A stretch of 64,000 nucleotides of DNA from the NCBI GenBank assembly GCA_031763025.1, contig JASSKH010000038.1, positions 3,265,001 through 3,329,000 on the forward strand, read 5' to 3'. The position numbers and the translations under genes are program-made. The stretch is from Macrocystis pyrifera. Lineage: Eukaryota; Sar; Phaeophyceae; Laminariales; Laminariaceae. Under the pieces are notes generated by a model. The model had not been told where the DNA came from. It worked only from the letters and a program-made list of their open reading frames with translations, and did not search any database. How positions within the stretch are numbered: position 1 is the first letter of the stretch; each line of letters opens with the position of its first letter. Below are positions 52,996-64,000 of this stretch, in pieces.

Positions 52996-53790
52996 TACCA
53001 CTAACACAGGTAACACATGTTAGATCTCGGGAAGATCCAAAGGGTAACATAGTAACATTACGTTAGAACGACTTCGGCCCCAACGGTAACTCAGTAACGT
53101 AAAGTTAGACCCGGATTGGTTTTTATGGTAACACGGTAACGGAATGTTACCATCAGATCTTTACTGACGGTAACACCGTAACCGAATGTTATAGGGACTT
53201 CCGCATTAAGGCTAACATCCTAACATAATGTTACGCATGGGCCGGCTAAGACTGTAACGTATCTAACGTACGTTAAGTGTTACGTTATCCGACCCTAAGG
53301 CAATCAGATGGGGGGTCCAGATAACGTAGTGTTAGTAGTGCTGGTCATTGCGTTATGTTACGTTAGTGTGCTATCTGTAACACGATGTTATGTGTTATTA
53401 GTAGTGCTGGCGAACATGGTAACGTTATGTTGGGGTGTTATGTATAACACTCCTCCGAAGGGTAACATAATGTTATTGTGTCACATATAACGCTGCGTCG
53501 ACAATAACATTATGTTATCGTGTTAGTAAACATGCGGATATCGATCTGGGAATGTTAGAGTGATAACGTATGTTACTGTACCAGAGCTGGACGAGACCGA
53601 GCAGCAACATAACGTTAAGGCTCGTGCACGTTCGTGGGTTTCCAGTCAACACTGCTGTGTTACTGCGTTACCGTGATCGCTCCTCTAGTGCTAACACTAT
53701 GTTAGTTAGTACGTTACCATGTTCCTGTGTTAGGCCCCATAACGTAGATAAGTGTTATCCGAGTGTTACGTTATCCGAGGTGTGATTATG
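52996..53790. repeat. TAACRTTATGTTA word array, right part
   Basis: Resumes directly after the LTR-like repeat: GGTAACATAGTAACATTACG, GGTAACACGGTAACGGAATG, ACATAATGTTACG, AACGTTATGTTGG. The array is therefore older than the 444-bp repeat pair. Confidence 0.88.
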
Positions 53791-53866
53791 CTTACATACT
53801 CGTACCTCGCACCTACTGCTGTAGTGACCATACTAACAACTAACTGCTGTAGGATGCTCTTTTAAG

Positions 53867-53975
53867 TATTACGGGGGTACATAGTTAACAGGACCTATGG
53901 TATTCATTAAAACCTATATATTTACCTATTTTTACTAACAAAATTTGGTCCCGTTAACTATGGACCCCCGTAATA
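53867..53975. mobile_element. MITE family A, copy 11
   Basis: 109 bp, TATTACGGGGGTAC to GGACCCCCGTAATA, with flanking TA. It sits at the right edge of the TAACGTTA array. Confidence 0.88.
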
Positions 53976-55601
53976 GTAGTATATTAGATGGATGATCTGG
54001 TCGGGATCTTTGTATTAATATTAATAGGATGTCTGTGGAAAGTTGCACGTTTTTCTTCACTCAGGGTCCGCAGGGGCAGGAATATCTATATACTGTACTA
54101 TCGTAACGATTCATCAAGAAATAATGCACGCAGAACATTAGCGACGTACAGACAGTACCTTCAACATTGGTATACGCGACGAGAGGAATGAGACTGCTGT
54201 GACATGACGTACCTGTGCCACAACTGAACTACTTGTATAAGGATATCACTGCATACAGTTTACAAGTATAATAGTAGCAGAATTGCTGTAGTTGATGTTG
54301 TGCTGGTGTTGCTTTTCGCGGGACTACGTGCTACAATGGGAGCAGAGAGCGTAACACAAATCACACACAAATCAGTCGTACGCACTCAGTAAACATTCAG
54401 CGTTTTTTTTAGACAAGCACATTTTGATCTCCAGCCGCAGCGGAAGATTAGCGCGCTTCCACCTCTTCATAATCCTGTCGTCCCATCGTCATCCCCACGG
54501 CCTAGTCTGCTCCTCCTCCTCCTCCTCCCTCTCCTCCCCCTCTCTCAACCGTTGCCACCGCCGCTGATGATGATATATTAGCAGGCCAGACCCTGATATA
54601 TGTGGTTAATATTCTGATGATGACAAATTATGCGTCACGAGGATGACCATGGTTTGCATCACGTTTACAATGATAGTCGTCGAGCTTGCTGCTGCTGCCT
54701 CCGCCACCGCCGCCACCACCCAGTCTCGTCTCTCGTCGTGCTAGTACCCTTCTACTGTAGAATGTTTCCCATGATGATGGCGATGGAGCAGCTGCCACGC
54801 CGTCGTGTCTAGGTGGAGTACAGCAGTATTATTTATAGTATTGTAGTACGGCAGTAGTACTTCTGCTTGCTTGCTGCTGCTAGCAGCTCTTGTTTTCGGT
54901 ACGTATGTCTGTTCTTGTTCTTGTTCATGAAAATTCGACAGAATAGCACAACAGCAGTGTCCTCGCCATGAACGTACTATATGCAAGTCAATTGATTGAT
55001 TGGCATACATACATGCTGGCGCAACAGCAGTGATTAATTTCCAACCGGAAATGCGGAAAAGGCATAAATTTGACTTTTGAACTTTGAACTTTTGAAAGGT
55101 GCCGAAGGTGCCGTGATTTTTTTGTTTCAAAAATGTACGAAAAACCGAAAAACATCGGCGGTCGCCGGTGCAAGATCGGTGCGGATTTATTTGAAATTCA
55201 CGAGGATCTCCCGCGCAACCACACAAGTCACAAGAACACACACTCCTCCCCTCCTCTCGTGCCTTACCAGCGTGCCAGCGCGCAAAGACGAGAGGTCCAG
55301 CTTGCAGCTATTAATAGGCGACGCCGCACCACAGCATCGGCGCAAGTGGAACGCTCCGTCAAGCAATCAGCTGGCGGGCCCGGGTTGTGTCCGCGCGGCT
55401 TCACCTTTCTTTTTAGTCGACCCCTTTTGTCGGAATTCAGTGCACGCCCGAACCTGGAGGCAGAACAAGGCAAGAAGAGTAGCATGGCGTTGCCGTTGTG
55501 CGCGGGCGAGGGTGGCCGTCGTCCCCGCCCACCCCTTTGTCTTCTTCCTCCTTGTTCAACCAGTCAAGATCTCCACGGCGGCAGCGAACGCGTAGGGAAC
55601 C
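53976..55601. other. No certain gene; probable 5' region of the exon at 55602
   Basis: Contains TCCTCCTCCTCC tracts, GCTGCTGC tracts and a G/C-rich stretch from 55300 that is open in several frames. It may hold the promoter and leader of the candidate gene starting at 55602. Confidence 0.35.
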
Positions 55602-55670
55602 ATGATGGCGGCGAAGGCAACTGGCCGCCACCACCCTCCTCCTCCTCATCATCATCATCAGCAGCAGCAG
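55602..55670 (+). CDS. Candidate first coding exon, His/Gln-rich
   Basis: ATGATG in a good context (GGAACCATGATGGCG) opens 23 codons, MMAAKATGRHHPPPPHHHHQ then QQQ, ending exactly at the donor CAGCAG|GTGAGAG (55671). The combination of start context, low-complexity N-terminus and consensus donor is typical of a first exon. The downstream exon is not identified. A Gln-rich open stretch at 56812-57037 on the same strand is possible but unsupported. Confidence 0.35.
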
Positions 55671-56276
55671 GTGAGAGAGCATTGAAAAGCGCGGAACTGG
55701 GAGCTACTTTGTTGCTGCCTGTGAGTCCCCCCGAAATTCAAACTGCAGCAAAAGTCAAAGTGAAACTTGTTACAAGCAGTTGAGTCTAACCCATCCGACC
55801 ATCCATGGTCTCCTTCACATTCAGATTGCGTTTCATCATCATCATAGCAAACGGAACACGCACCCGAGGGAGCCTCTTCGGTCCTCACCTAATTACTTTC
55901 ATTTCACCCTACCTACGGGTATCCTTGCCTCGCTTTTCGCTTCCCGGGGGAGGGAGGGGCGTGTCTATCTCACGTGCGTAGCACACGTTCGAGGGCGAAC
56001 CCTCGTTCATGGTGGTAATGGATGGGCTCTCCTTTACTCCTCCGCTCTCCCCCCACCTGCTCGTCCTCCTCGCGTCGTCTTTCATGTTCCAAGATCTACG
56101 AGAAATGAAAGTCCGCTCTGAGATCTTTTTCTTGTTTTTTCGGTCGGTGTGCGTACTGTTGGTGTATGTATCCATGCCATGAATCAGATGTACAGGATTT
56201 TTCAATTTTTCGATCGCATGCATGGATGCATCATGCATGCGCGGTGACCGTCCGATTGCGCTTCATCATTGTCAAC

Positions 56277-56315
<39 letters not shown>

Positions 56316-57350
56316 CCCCTCGCCTTGGTGCCTCGTTTCCCGCCAGTGGGATGTATGTATCCCCCGCACATTCGAGGGCAGCCCCTCGTTCGTTGCGATG
56401 GGGGTGATGGAGGGTGCTCCTTTTCACTCCTCCCCCACTTTTCCTCTTCCTCCTGTTTTTGCTATAATGGTCCCTTAGTTCGGCGAGAATAAAAAACGCT
56501 GAATCTGATGATGAATGGCTGTGAACACCCTGTGCTTCCTCACTACTATTGATACTAATACTCTGAGGACTGTTGTAGTGGAAGTAGTCCTACAGGCAGT
56601 CGTACCCGTTGAACAAAGCAGTATTAATAGTTGTAGACGTAGAACCCAGCTATGATTATAATAATGACCACAAGTATAGCATGCCAACCGGCCGAGACAT
56701 GCACATACATGTACCCTGATGCAACTTGACATGTATATGTGAATTGTGCACAATACTTAATACTGGTAGGGATGCATGCGTCTCTTGCATCGAGCAATCA
56801 GATACAAATTCAATGGCGCATCCATCGCCCGCGGACGGCAAGCAGCCACAGCAGCGGGAGAAACAGCAACAGAAGTACGAGCCGCAGCAGCAGAATTCTT
56901 CGCAGTTGAAGACAACGCAACACCAGAAGCAACAACAGCAGAAGCTGCAGCAGCATACACATACAAGTATCGTTCAGTTACTCAAAGAGAGTACCCACAA
57001 TCGACCGACACATGTAACACTCTATCCGCAAAGGTAAGGAGCGTTTGGTCATTAATCGGCTGACAACATGTTACACTCTATTCGTAAATATAAGGAGTGT
57101 TCAGTCATTAATATAAATAGCAAAACGTTATTTATAATTCCGAACACAGGGGGAGTGGTGTATACCAACCAGGACATTTATAAATAATTTCGTGAATCTC
57201 TCTTGAACTGTGAATCAGCCAACCAACCAATGCGAAAATGGATGGCGCGTCGCGTGCAGGCGGCAATATAGGCAATATGCAATACCACACCACCCCACAG
57301 AGGTACGGGGGCAATGAGGGGTGGCCCCAATTTTCTATTTAGGTCGTCAC
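55671..57350. other. No certain gene; CAG microsatellite
   Basis: (CAG)11 at 56282-56314 and a looser CAG/CAA-rich stretch at 56840-56960 that is open on both strands. The block AATCTCTCTTGAACTGTGAA followed by CCAACCAACCAATGCG near 57192-57230 recurs at 59610-59640. Confidence 0.45.
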
Positions 57351-58603
57351 CCATTTGATTGTGCGGAGGGGTAGGTTGGATATCAAGCTCCCTACGGAGG
57401 TACGCCTCAGGCCAGTTTCAAACTCCAAAATTGTCGCACCTTCTGGTGGTCTGGTGGACACCATTGATGAGACCGACAACACGGACCGGTATGAACACCA
57501 GCATGGAGACACAACTAGAGTAGTATATGCTGCGCCCCACCACAGAGTGGGCCGAACGAGTCTACAGCCCCGACCCCACCGGCACCTGCTGCTGCCGCGC
57601 CTCGAGGGGGACGATCACGTCGTTTTTCTTCGGATCCGATACCCCTGGCACATACTGCCAGATGTACTCTGTAGCGGTATGTACCACGCCCAGTACTTCC
57701 GTCACTCGGAGCTCTGGCAGCATCGCCCAACGCGCCAGCCAAAGAACAGGCCCGAGGCCCCGTCCGCAACATCTTTCTGATTGCTACACGCAGCCTCTAC
57801 TCTACGACTTCCACAAGCGGCGAGGCCATACTCTCCGGTGAGAGGCAACAGTGCCAGTGCCAGTGCCAGCGCCAGTAAGACACAATCAATCGATCACGGG
57901 AAAGCCCCCTACTGTAGAGCTTCACGGAGCCTCCGAAGAAGAAGGGCCGCAAGACATTTTGCTGTATGTGAGGATAGTTTAGTCACTTACAGGAATATCA
58001 AAGCGTTTTATATATTTCCGGACAAAGGGGGAGTGGTACATCGACAACCGTGCATCTCATCCGATCGCCTCGGTGATTTAATTCGGTTATAGTGGTACGT
58101 ACTATTAACGGTGTTGGATATCTAGACCAGAAACGTTCCAGTACGATAAGTAAGGCTGAAATAACTTCGACAACGACAACGATATAAACTTGCAAAAAAT
58201 GAGCGCGGGGCATCGCAGAAAAACCAACGTTTATTTGTCGTATACCAGGTATACTTGTTTTACGTACGTGTAGAAATCAATTGTGATTTGGCAGTATCTC
58301 TCATGTGTCGGCCTTCTCGTCGGGTCTGCATTTTTCGCCCTGATCGGGATAGACGATTTCAATACGAGAATTTCAAGTTGAAAAGTTGGTAGTTTTGAGG
58401 TTTCGTCGATATCTCGTCGAGATCGACTCGAATAATGAAGACGTCATTTTTCCATGTACCCTTCTTGTTCGGCACATGCGTGTTTCGTCGGAGTTAGTGC
58501 CTCCAAATTTCAAGTCTTGATTCGCAATGGCTCACGAGATACGGCCTCCGGATGGTTTATGCACTTTTCGACTGGCCCAGCTCGTACAGATACAATACAT
58601 CAA
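57351..58603. other. No certain gene
   Basis: 57355-57780 is open in three frames with no clear winner and no trusted splice sites. A GTGCCA short tandem lies at 57850-57872. Confidence 0.4.
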
Positions 58604-58925
58604 GTCCCCGGTGGCTTGGTAAGTGGTCCGCGTACCTATCAAGATCATTTTCGGGGGTTCGAGTCTCACCGAGTGCATGCTCGTAGGGACTTTTTCTTGC
58701 ATATAAAAATGATTAGCGGAAAGCGCGAGAGCGTGAGCTAGCTACATTCGATGAAAATCGACGAGCAGTGGGAATGCTGAACCCTATAGGCGGCAAAAAA
58801 AAATACAGGTACGTACCGGGGGGACACCTGTGACCACGGCTTGTTCAGAAGATCGTCGAGGGTATAAAACCTCCTACGAGTGGGCTGGAAAGTAAAAGTG
58901 ATGATGAAAAAAAAAATGCAACAAG
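58604..58925 (+). mobile_element. tRNA-derived SINE (S2), copy 1
   Basis: Head with pol III promoter-like boxes: GGTGGCTTGGTAAGTGG (box A-like) and GGGTTCGAGTCTCACC (box B, T-arm). The body AAAGCGCGAGAGCGTGAGCT, GAAAATCGACGAGCAGTGGG, CACCTGTGACCACGGCTTGT and ACGAGTGGGCTGGAAAGT ends in an A-rich tail, GATGATGAAAAAAAAAA. The acceptor half of a tRNA is lost, as usual in SINEs. Confidence 0.8.
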
Positions 58926-58999
58926 GAGAGTAGACAACGCAAAATGGCATGCCATCGTACTGGATTCGAAAAGCACAACATACACACGTCAGCAATCCA

Positions 59000-60657
59000 C
59001 AGACACATCATTGATATGAGAGATGAAAAAATCAAAGATGAAAATTCAGAGGGGATTTAAAAGAAAGCTATTAATAATAGTAGGTATACAGCAACAGTAT
59101 CGTGCGCCCCTCTGGCGATGACAACAGACAAATCAAACAAGACAAACAAATAAGCAACAGAGCATCAACAAAAAGCACCGCCAGGCGGAGTAAGTGCATC
59201 ACCCACGAAGGCAACCAAGCAAGACCGCTTCCAGACGAGCGAGAAGAAGAATGAGAACGAATCAAAGGAAGGGGGGGGTAGCGAAACCGAGGAGACACAA
59301 CAAAGCACCTTCGAGGCAGTCGCAGCAGCTTGTGGTGCAAGCACAGCATAGACAGGTTCTACCCAATACTATTATTAATAATACACGGTCTGACACCTTG
59401 TTACCATGTCGGCCATCTCCTTCCTCTTTAGCCAACCGTGACTTGCCTACATGCTCATCCCCTTGGACGCGGCGGTTGTGACCCCGGATCTGAGTTACGA
59501 CTATTAATATTAATACATACCAGGTACCAGGTATTAACGGGAGGGAGAGAGAAAAGAAGGGCGAATACAATCAATGGGAATAGGAAAAATAACTGCTGTG
59601 AATGAATGCGAATCTCTCTCGAATCAACCAACCAACGAATGCGAAATTTGATGGTGCATCGCCTGCTCCACGCGGCATATATACATACGAATATAGTGTG
59701 TGACACGTCTGATAAGACCACACACACCCCCTCGGAGTGGTTTCTAGTTTCCACGCTGATTTCCTGGATAACGGGAAGGAAGGGTACAATCGCCGGGGGA
59801 TGTGTAGATCGTCCCATCTCCCAATCCCGCCATGAACGATCTCGACGAGATAGTCCCACCTCCCAACTCCCAACCCCGCCATTTTCGTTGTGTGTGCCGC
59901 CCTATTATAATAATAGTAGTAAAATATTTACGGAGAAACTCGCCTCTTCAAATCAAATCGTCCCAGGGGGGTGGGTGCTATATCTTGCGTACTATGCATA
60001 CGCTACACGGCCGCATACCTCACTCGAGTAAGACGATAGCAAATACTGTTGCTGTGGACTATTAGGCTTATACTATATAGGAATACGTGTTTTCGGATGG
60101 ATGATGTTTTTCACCACACCAGCCGTAGTCAACAACCATTTAACAATTCATCGAGGTGTTGCACGTTTGTTTTATTGCTTTATTGTTTTATCATATTTCA
60201 CCCGCGTCTACATACACGTACTATACGGCACGGACACTGGGTGTGTTGGCTGGATGTCGACGGGCAGAAAGCAAAGACGATTCAATGTGAAGAACACACG
60301 CGCATTGCAAATATATAGCACTACAGAAAGTGAAAGTCTCTTTGATATTGTTAGCGCCTGGTCCAAGGTTGCTGTTGGTATATAGCAGGGCCAGAAATAA
60401 GAAATAAGCGGCCGGATCGTGGTGCGCTGGGCCCCCGGAGGCCGATATCCGATATGTGTGTGTGTTCTTCACATTCATCCGATACTTCTACCCGTCGACA
60501 TCCAGCCAACACACCCAGTGTCCGTGCCGATTCTTCAATCCTATGTAGAGAGTAGAGAGATACAAGTTATGTGGTTACTAAACTACGCCACCGAGATACT
60601 ATCTGTACGTAATGTTATGCAGTAAGCAGAGTCGACAATGCAATGCCATGGGGGACC
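59000..60657. other. No gene; inverted repeat and shared blocks
   Basis: 60218-60300 and 60455-60530 are inverted copies (GGACACTGGGTGTGTTGGCT, GGATGTCGACGGG, GTGAAGAACACAC and complements). Parts recur at 63110-63190 and 36950-37010. 59600-59680 shares blocks with 57190-57260. Confidence 0.5.
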
Positions 60658-60990
60658 ATCCCCGGTGGCTTGGTAGGTGGTCCGCGAGCCTATCAAGATC
60701 AATTTCGTGAGTTCGAGTCTCACCGAGTGCATGCTCATAGGGACTCTTTCTTGCATAAATTTGATTAGCGGAAAGCGCGAGAGCGTGAGTTAGCTGTACA
60801 TTCGATGAAAATCGACGAGCAGTGGGAATGCTGAACCCTATGCGCGATAAAAACTAAAGGCACGTACCGGGGGGGAGAAGGGACGACACCTGTGACCACG
60901 GCTTGTCCAGAAGATCGTCGAGGGTAACAACTCCTACGAGTGGGCTGGAAAGTAAAAGTGATGATAAAACAAAAAAATAAATAAATGTCA
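60658..60990 (+). mobile_element. tRNA-derived SINE (S2), copy 2
   Basis: GGTGGCTTGGTAGGTGG, then GTGAG-TTCGAGT-CTCAC, which is a perfect 5-bp T-stem with a 7-nt T-loop. The body is collinear with the copy at 58604 and the tail is A-rich (AAAACAAAAAAATAAATAAA). A flanking block (GATACGACAGGCACGAGATA) is present inverted at 63000-63030. Confidence 0.82.
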
Positions 60991-61293
60991 TCCTGGATAC
61001 GACAGGCACGAGATACACATTCTATAAAAGAGGGAAACAAAAAAAAAAAATCAAAAGAGGAGGAAAAATAAAAGAAAAAACTGTCGTTCCGCAGGGGATG
61101 TACCAGCATAGACATAAGCTGTCCTTTAGACTTACTGCATAACGATTCCTTGACAGCTAGACCTACTCCGTACGGCCCTTGCCTGGCAGCTGTTTTTTCC
61201 TGACTTAAACAAAAAAATGCGATAGTCTGCCGCAAGGAACGTTGTGGTGCCCGACCTGGGGGTTTACTGGAGGCCAATGAAGTCACAGCCGAG

Positions 61294-61626
61294 TTACTGG
61301 CCCTTCGCCAGTACACGCTCGTCATGCCCGTACCCGTCCGTCCCCTTAACGGCCCGGGTGCGCACATAGTAGATCGCTACCGCCACAAGTGCCCCCTTCT
61401 GTCTCTTACGAGCCTCACGTGCTGCTTTCTTTGCCAGCCGACGTGAGGCCCGTCCCCGCCTCCTTTTGTGCTCCTTTTTTTTGTCTCTCCGTTTCGTAGC
61501 CCGGTACGCACCTTGGTTTCCGTTTACTGGGTGCAGCCGTCCCAGCCAACGCCGACGCTCCCATCCTTCCAGTCGTGCATGCGTACCCACGCTGTGGCCA
61601 GCTTCTATACTCCCCCGGCTGCCCAT
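61294..61626 (-). CDS. Possible basic protein or terminal exon
   Basis: Minus-strand frame whose last 65 codons are strongly basic (KKKEHKRRRGRASRRLAKKA, AREARKRQKGALVAVAIYYV) and end at a TAA. The sequence is GC-richer than its surroundings. Start and upstream exon are unclear. The basic composition could come from low-complexity DNA, so the call is weak. Confidence 0.3.
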   Translation of the reverse strand: MGSRGSIEAGHSVGTHARLEGWERRRWLGRLHPVNGNQGAYRATKRRDKKKEHKRRRGRASRRLAKKAAREARKRQKGALVAVAIYYVRTRAVKGTDGYGHDERVLAKGQ

Positions 61627-61827
61627 TTGGCGCTCTCTGCTGTGGCCATGTACTCACCCCACCTCAGGGATTAACTCCTTGGCGTCGGGGTTAAGCAAAA
61701 AAAAACATCACCATCACCCCACACGGCCCTCAAAGCGAGCAGACCACCAGCCAGACCGCGCAAAGCTCCCCCCCTATCCAGCCCGAGTCTCGATGCCCGT
61801 GTGACTGTGGGGGCAGTGCACAAAGCC

Positions 61828-62213
61828 CTCACCGCGGAAACGGTCTAAATGGCGAGCGTAACTCCGAGGGTCGGCACCTCCACCGTCGAAACGGAGCCGA
61901 AGGCACCCTGTCCCAGCTACCTGTTTTCCAACATCCAGTTTTTTGGCTGCTCAGTCGGATTTAACATGCGCCTCGCCATGAACTCAGCGTCCGTGCCGTG
62001 CGTGCCGTTCGAACGTCGCGCGCACTCGACGGAGGGCCCGAACGGCACGGACGCTGGGCTCATGGCGAGGCACAAGCTCAATCCGACTGAGCGGCAGAAA
62101 AACTGAATGTCGGAAACCAGGGAGCTGGGACAGGGCGCCTTCGGCTCCGTTTCGGCGGTGGAGGTGCCGACTCTCGGTGTCACGCTCGCCATTTAGACCT
62201 TTACCGCGGTGAG
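61828..62213. mobile_element. 386-bp hairpin (foldback element) 1
   Basis: Inverted arms of about 190 bp meeting near 62020: CTCACCGCGGAAACGGTCTA, ATGGCGAGCGTAACTCCGAG ... and the complement CTCTCGGTGTCACGCTCGCC, ATTTAGACCTTTACCGCGGTGAG. Because the arms mirror each other, near-identical open frames appear on both strands. The arms are roughly 85% matched. Confidence 0.9.
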
Positions 62214-62234
62214 ATTCTTGTTTCGTTTGTCTTA

Positions 62235-62749
62235 GGCTACTTCTTATGCAGTTGGATTTGGAGTCAGTTGAAAAAGTCCCTTTCAGCACATTCGCATGAG
62301 CTTTTGCCCCGGAAATGTTGGAAATTGGTCTTTCTCGCCTCAGAATGTGTCCGACTTCTCTCCAATATCCATCTGGGAGTGTTTCCAGCTTTTCCAGGCA
62401 CCCAGGTACGGGAAATTGCCGACAGCACTTTTTCGATTCAACTCGGTCAAATACGATCCAAACGCCCAATCGGATCGAAAAAAAAAACGTACTTTTCTAT
62501 CCGATATCCGATGCACGATCGCAATCATATTCACCTCAGTTGGATCGGACAAGCGCGGACGGTAATTTCTTGCAACCGGGCCCCTCGAGAAGCGGGAAAC
62601 ACCACCCCCTGATAGATCTTGGAGAGAACTCCGACACATTCTGAGGCGAGAAAGACCAATTTTCAACATTTCCGGGGCAAAAGCTCATGCGAACGTGCTG
62701 AAAGGGACTTTTTCAGCTGACTCCAAACCCGACTGCATAAGAAGTGGCC
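62235..62749. mobile_element. 515-bp hairpin (foldback element) 2
   Basis: Arms of about 255 bp centred near 62492: GGCTACTTCTTATGCAG, GAAAAAGTCCCTTTCAGCAC, GCATGAGCTTTTGCCCCGGA, AAATTGGTCTTTCTCGCCTC and their complements in reverse order, ending CTGCATAAGAAGTGGCC. Only 21 bp separate it from the hairpin at 61828-62213. Mirror open frames on both strands are a by-product. Confidence 0.9.
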
Positions 62750-64000
62750 TTGGGGTACTGTTTCTACCATTGGCATGAGTTTTTTTCCGTAGGCTACTGT
62801 GGCTGTGAGCCGGGCCAAAAATATGTTTGACCGATTCGACACTTGACTTTCCACCCTGCGCGCTGCGTCATATCTGCGTGTTGGCATATGCAACATTTTC
62901 GTCCGTTTTGTTTTGGTGCTTCTTTTATTTCACTTCTGTCACGACAGTTTTTTCTGTTCTTTTCTCTTTTGTTATGCGTTTTTTTTCTCTTTCATAGAAT
63001 GTGTATGTCGTGCCTGTCGTATCCAGTATGATGACATGGCATCGCATCGCTACGCTGCTACTGCGAAACAACGTAGACTTTGTGGCGTATTTTTGTGACC
63101 ACATAACTTGTATCTCTCGGACAGCGGTTGTGCTGGATGTCGACGGGTATGTAGAACGAACGAGTTAGTGTGAAGAACACACGCGCCTGGGTCCGGCTGG
63201 CTTGGAATGTTGAGCAATCTGTGAGGAAGCATGTCAGGATGACAGTCGATGACCATGTACACTACAGTTAGTAGGTGTCCTAGTATCCCCGGCAAGCTGC
63301 GTAGTGCAGAGGTAGGTAAGCATGACAGAAGGTGCTTGAAAAAGGAGCAAACAAAACTCATCAAATACGTTTGAAAACGCTTTTTTTTTCAGAAAAATGC
63401 GGCGAAACGGAAAAAAAAAAAACGAAGTAAATCAATTTCTGGTAGCTAAAATGAAATGTTGTGGGGAATGGGAATTTGGAAACGACAGAAAGAGAAGTGT
63501 ATGAGGGATACTACTGATTTAAGGAAGGATATTTGGTTTATATAGGAGCGGCATCTACGCTATTTTGTCAGAAGGCAAGCATAATATTAGTAATAATTTC
63601 CGTATATATGTACACGTAACGAGAAGAAGGCTCACTGCAGACCTCTGCAAACTGTTTTTGCCTGCGATGAAAAACAAACCTATCTGGCATTTTTTTTTTT
63701 TTCGCTTGCGGCGAAACAGACTCGATTTTATTTTTTCGGCGTACGTACGGCGGAAAATAGGCATACCTAAGCCCTCCACCTCGCGGTTGGTGCGCTACGC
63801 CCAATTATGAAGAAATTGGTGCGACAGCGCAACATTCAACATTTCTCCGCCTGTTTCCAGCCCTGCTCCTCGGAAACAGAGGTATAGATAGCTTTAGATA
63901 GGTGTTAACGAGACAGTCTTGATAATATAGGTGGTGTAATGCAATAAATCAAGTCAGTCTGGCGATACATTTCAAACGGTAAACTGTAAAATAACATGGA
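62750..64000. other. No gene recognised
   Basis: Contains an inverted match (62940-63030) to the flank of the S2 element at 60990-61090 and a block (GCTGGATGTCGACGGG at 63130) of the repeat at 60240. The rest is AT-rich and unassigned. Confidence 0.5.

Noticed and set aside
58604..58680. Functional tRNA gene
   Set aside because: The T-arm is good but the acceptor strands do not pair over seven bases, and the sequence continues into a repeated body with an A-rich tail, so it is a SINE.
61849..62192. Two near-identical proteins on opposite strands starting MASVTPRVGTST
   Set aside because: They are a mirror effect of the 386-bp hairpin and have no independent support.
62315..62669. Two related 109-codon frames on opposite strands
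   Set aside because: Mirror effect of the 515-bp hairpin.

Overview
This is a eukaryotic nuclear window dominated by repeats. It has one unmistakable gene, an intronless histone H4 at 24199-24510. Other coding evidence is patchy: short open stretches bounded by good GT/AG splice signals, as expected for an intron-rich gene whose introns are full of transposons. The H4 protein has plant-like ARRKTV plus a Ser where animals and plants usually have Ala ([17 protein letters not shown]). From memory this fits stramenopile algae. TTAGGG-type telomere-like repeats, CAG/GCAG-rich tracts and long introns would fit a brown alga or relative, but this is inference and I cannot name the organism.

Layout. 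0-15.2 kb: up to seven possible minus-strand exons (best at 5704-5960, 7213-7356, 8542-8991, 11150-11639 and 14408-15211), possibly one large gene, separated by MITEs, word-rich repeats and retroposon pieces. 12.6-14.4 kb: a nest of foldback elements, MITEs and LINE/SINE tails. 15.8-21.3 kb: two inverted copies of a 1.1-kb repeat around a 3-kb core. 22.8-23.8 kb: a minus-strand Cys-rich gene. 24.2 kb: histone H4 with a near-canonical histone 3' stem-loop. 26.7-31.3 kb: a nearly full LINE on the minus strand, ending in a 76-nt G run (poly-C on its own strand). 32-39 kb: tandem repeats and MITEs. 39.8-42.8 kb: a head-to-tail series SINE / truncated LINE / SINE / SINE joined by poly-C. 43-48 kb: GC-rich word arrays and exon candidates. 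47.7-48.9 kb: a broken Ty1/copia-type gag. 48-54 kb: four arrays, each built from its own short palindromic word, with two 444-bp direct repeats (LTR-like) inside one of them. 54-64 kb: a candidate first exon, two copies of a tRNA-derived SINE, and two adjacent giant hairpins.

How it fits together. The best candidate for something new is a LINE/SINE pair. A roughly 4.2-kb LINE (endonuclease, reverse transcriptase, C-terminal zinc-knuckle) and a roughly 0.52-kb non-coding retroposon share the same 3' end: a GGGATGCG block, a GGTC...GACC hairpin, GAGTAC, then poly(C) instead of poly(A). Copies are repeatedly found directly behind another poly(C) tract. A second layer of interest is the many word swarms: 0.1-1 kb stretches, each dominated by one degenerate palindromic word different from its neighbours'.
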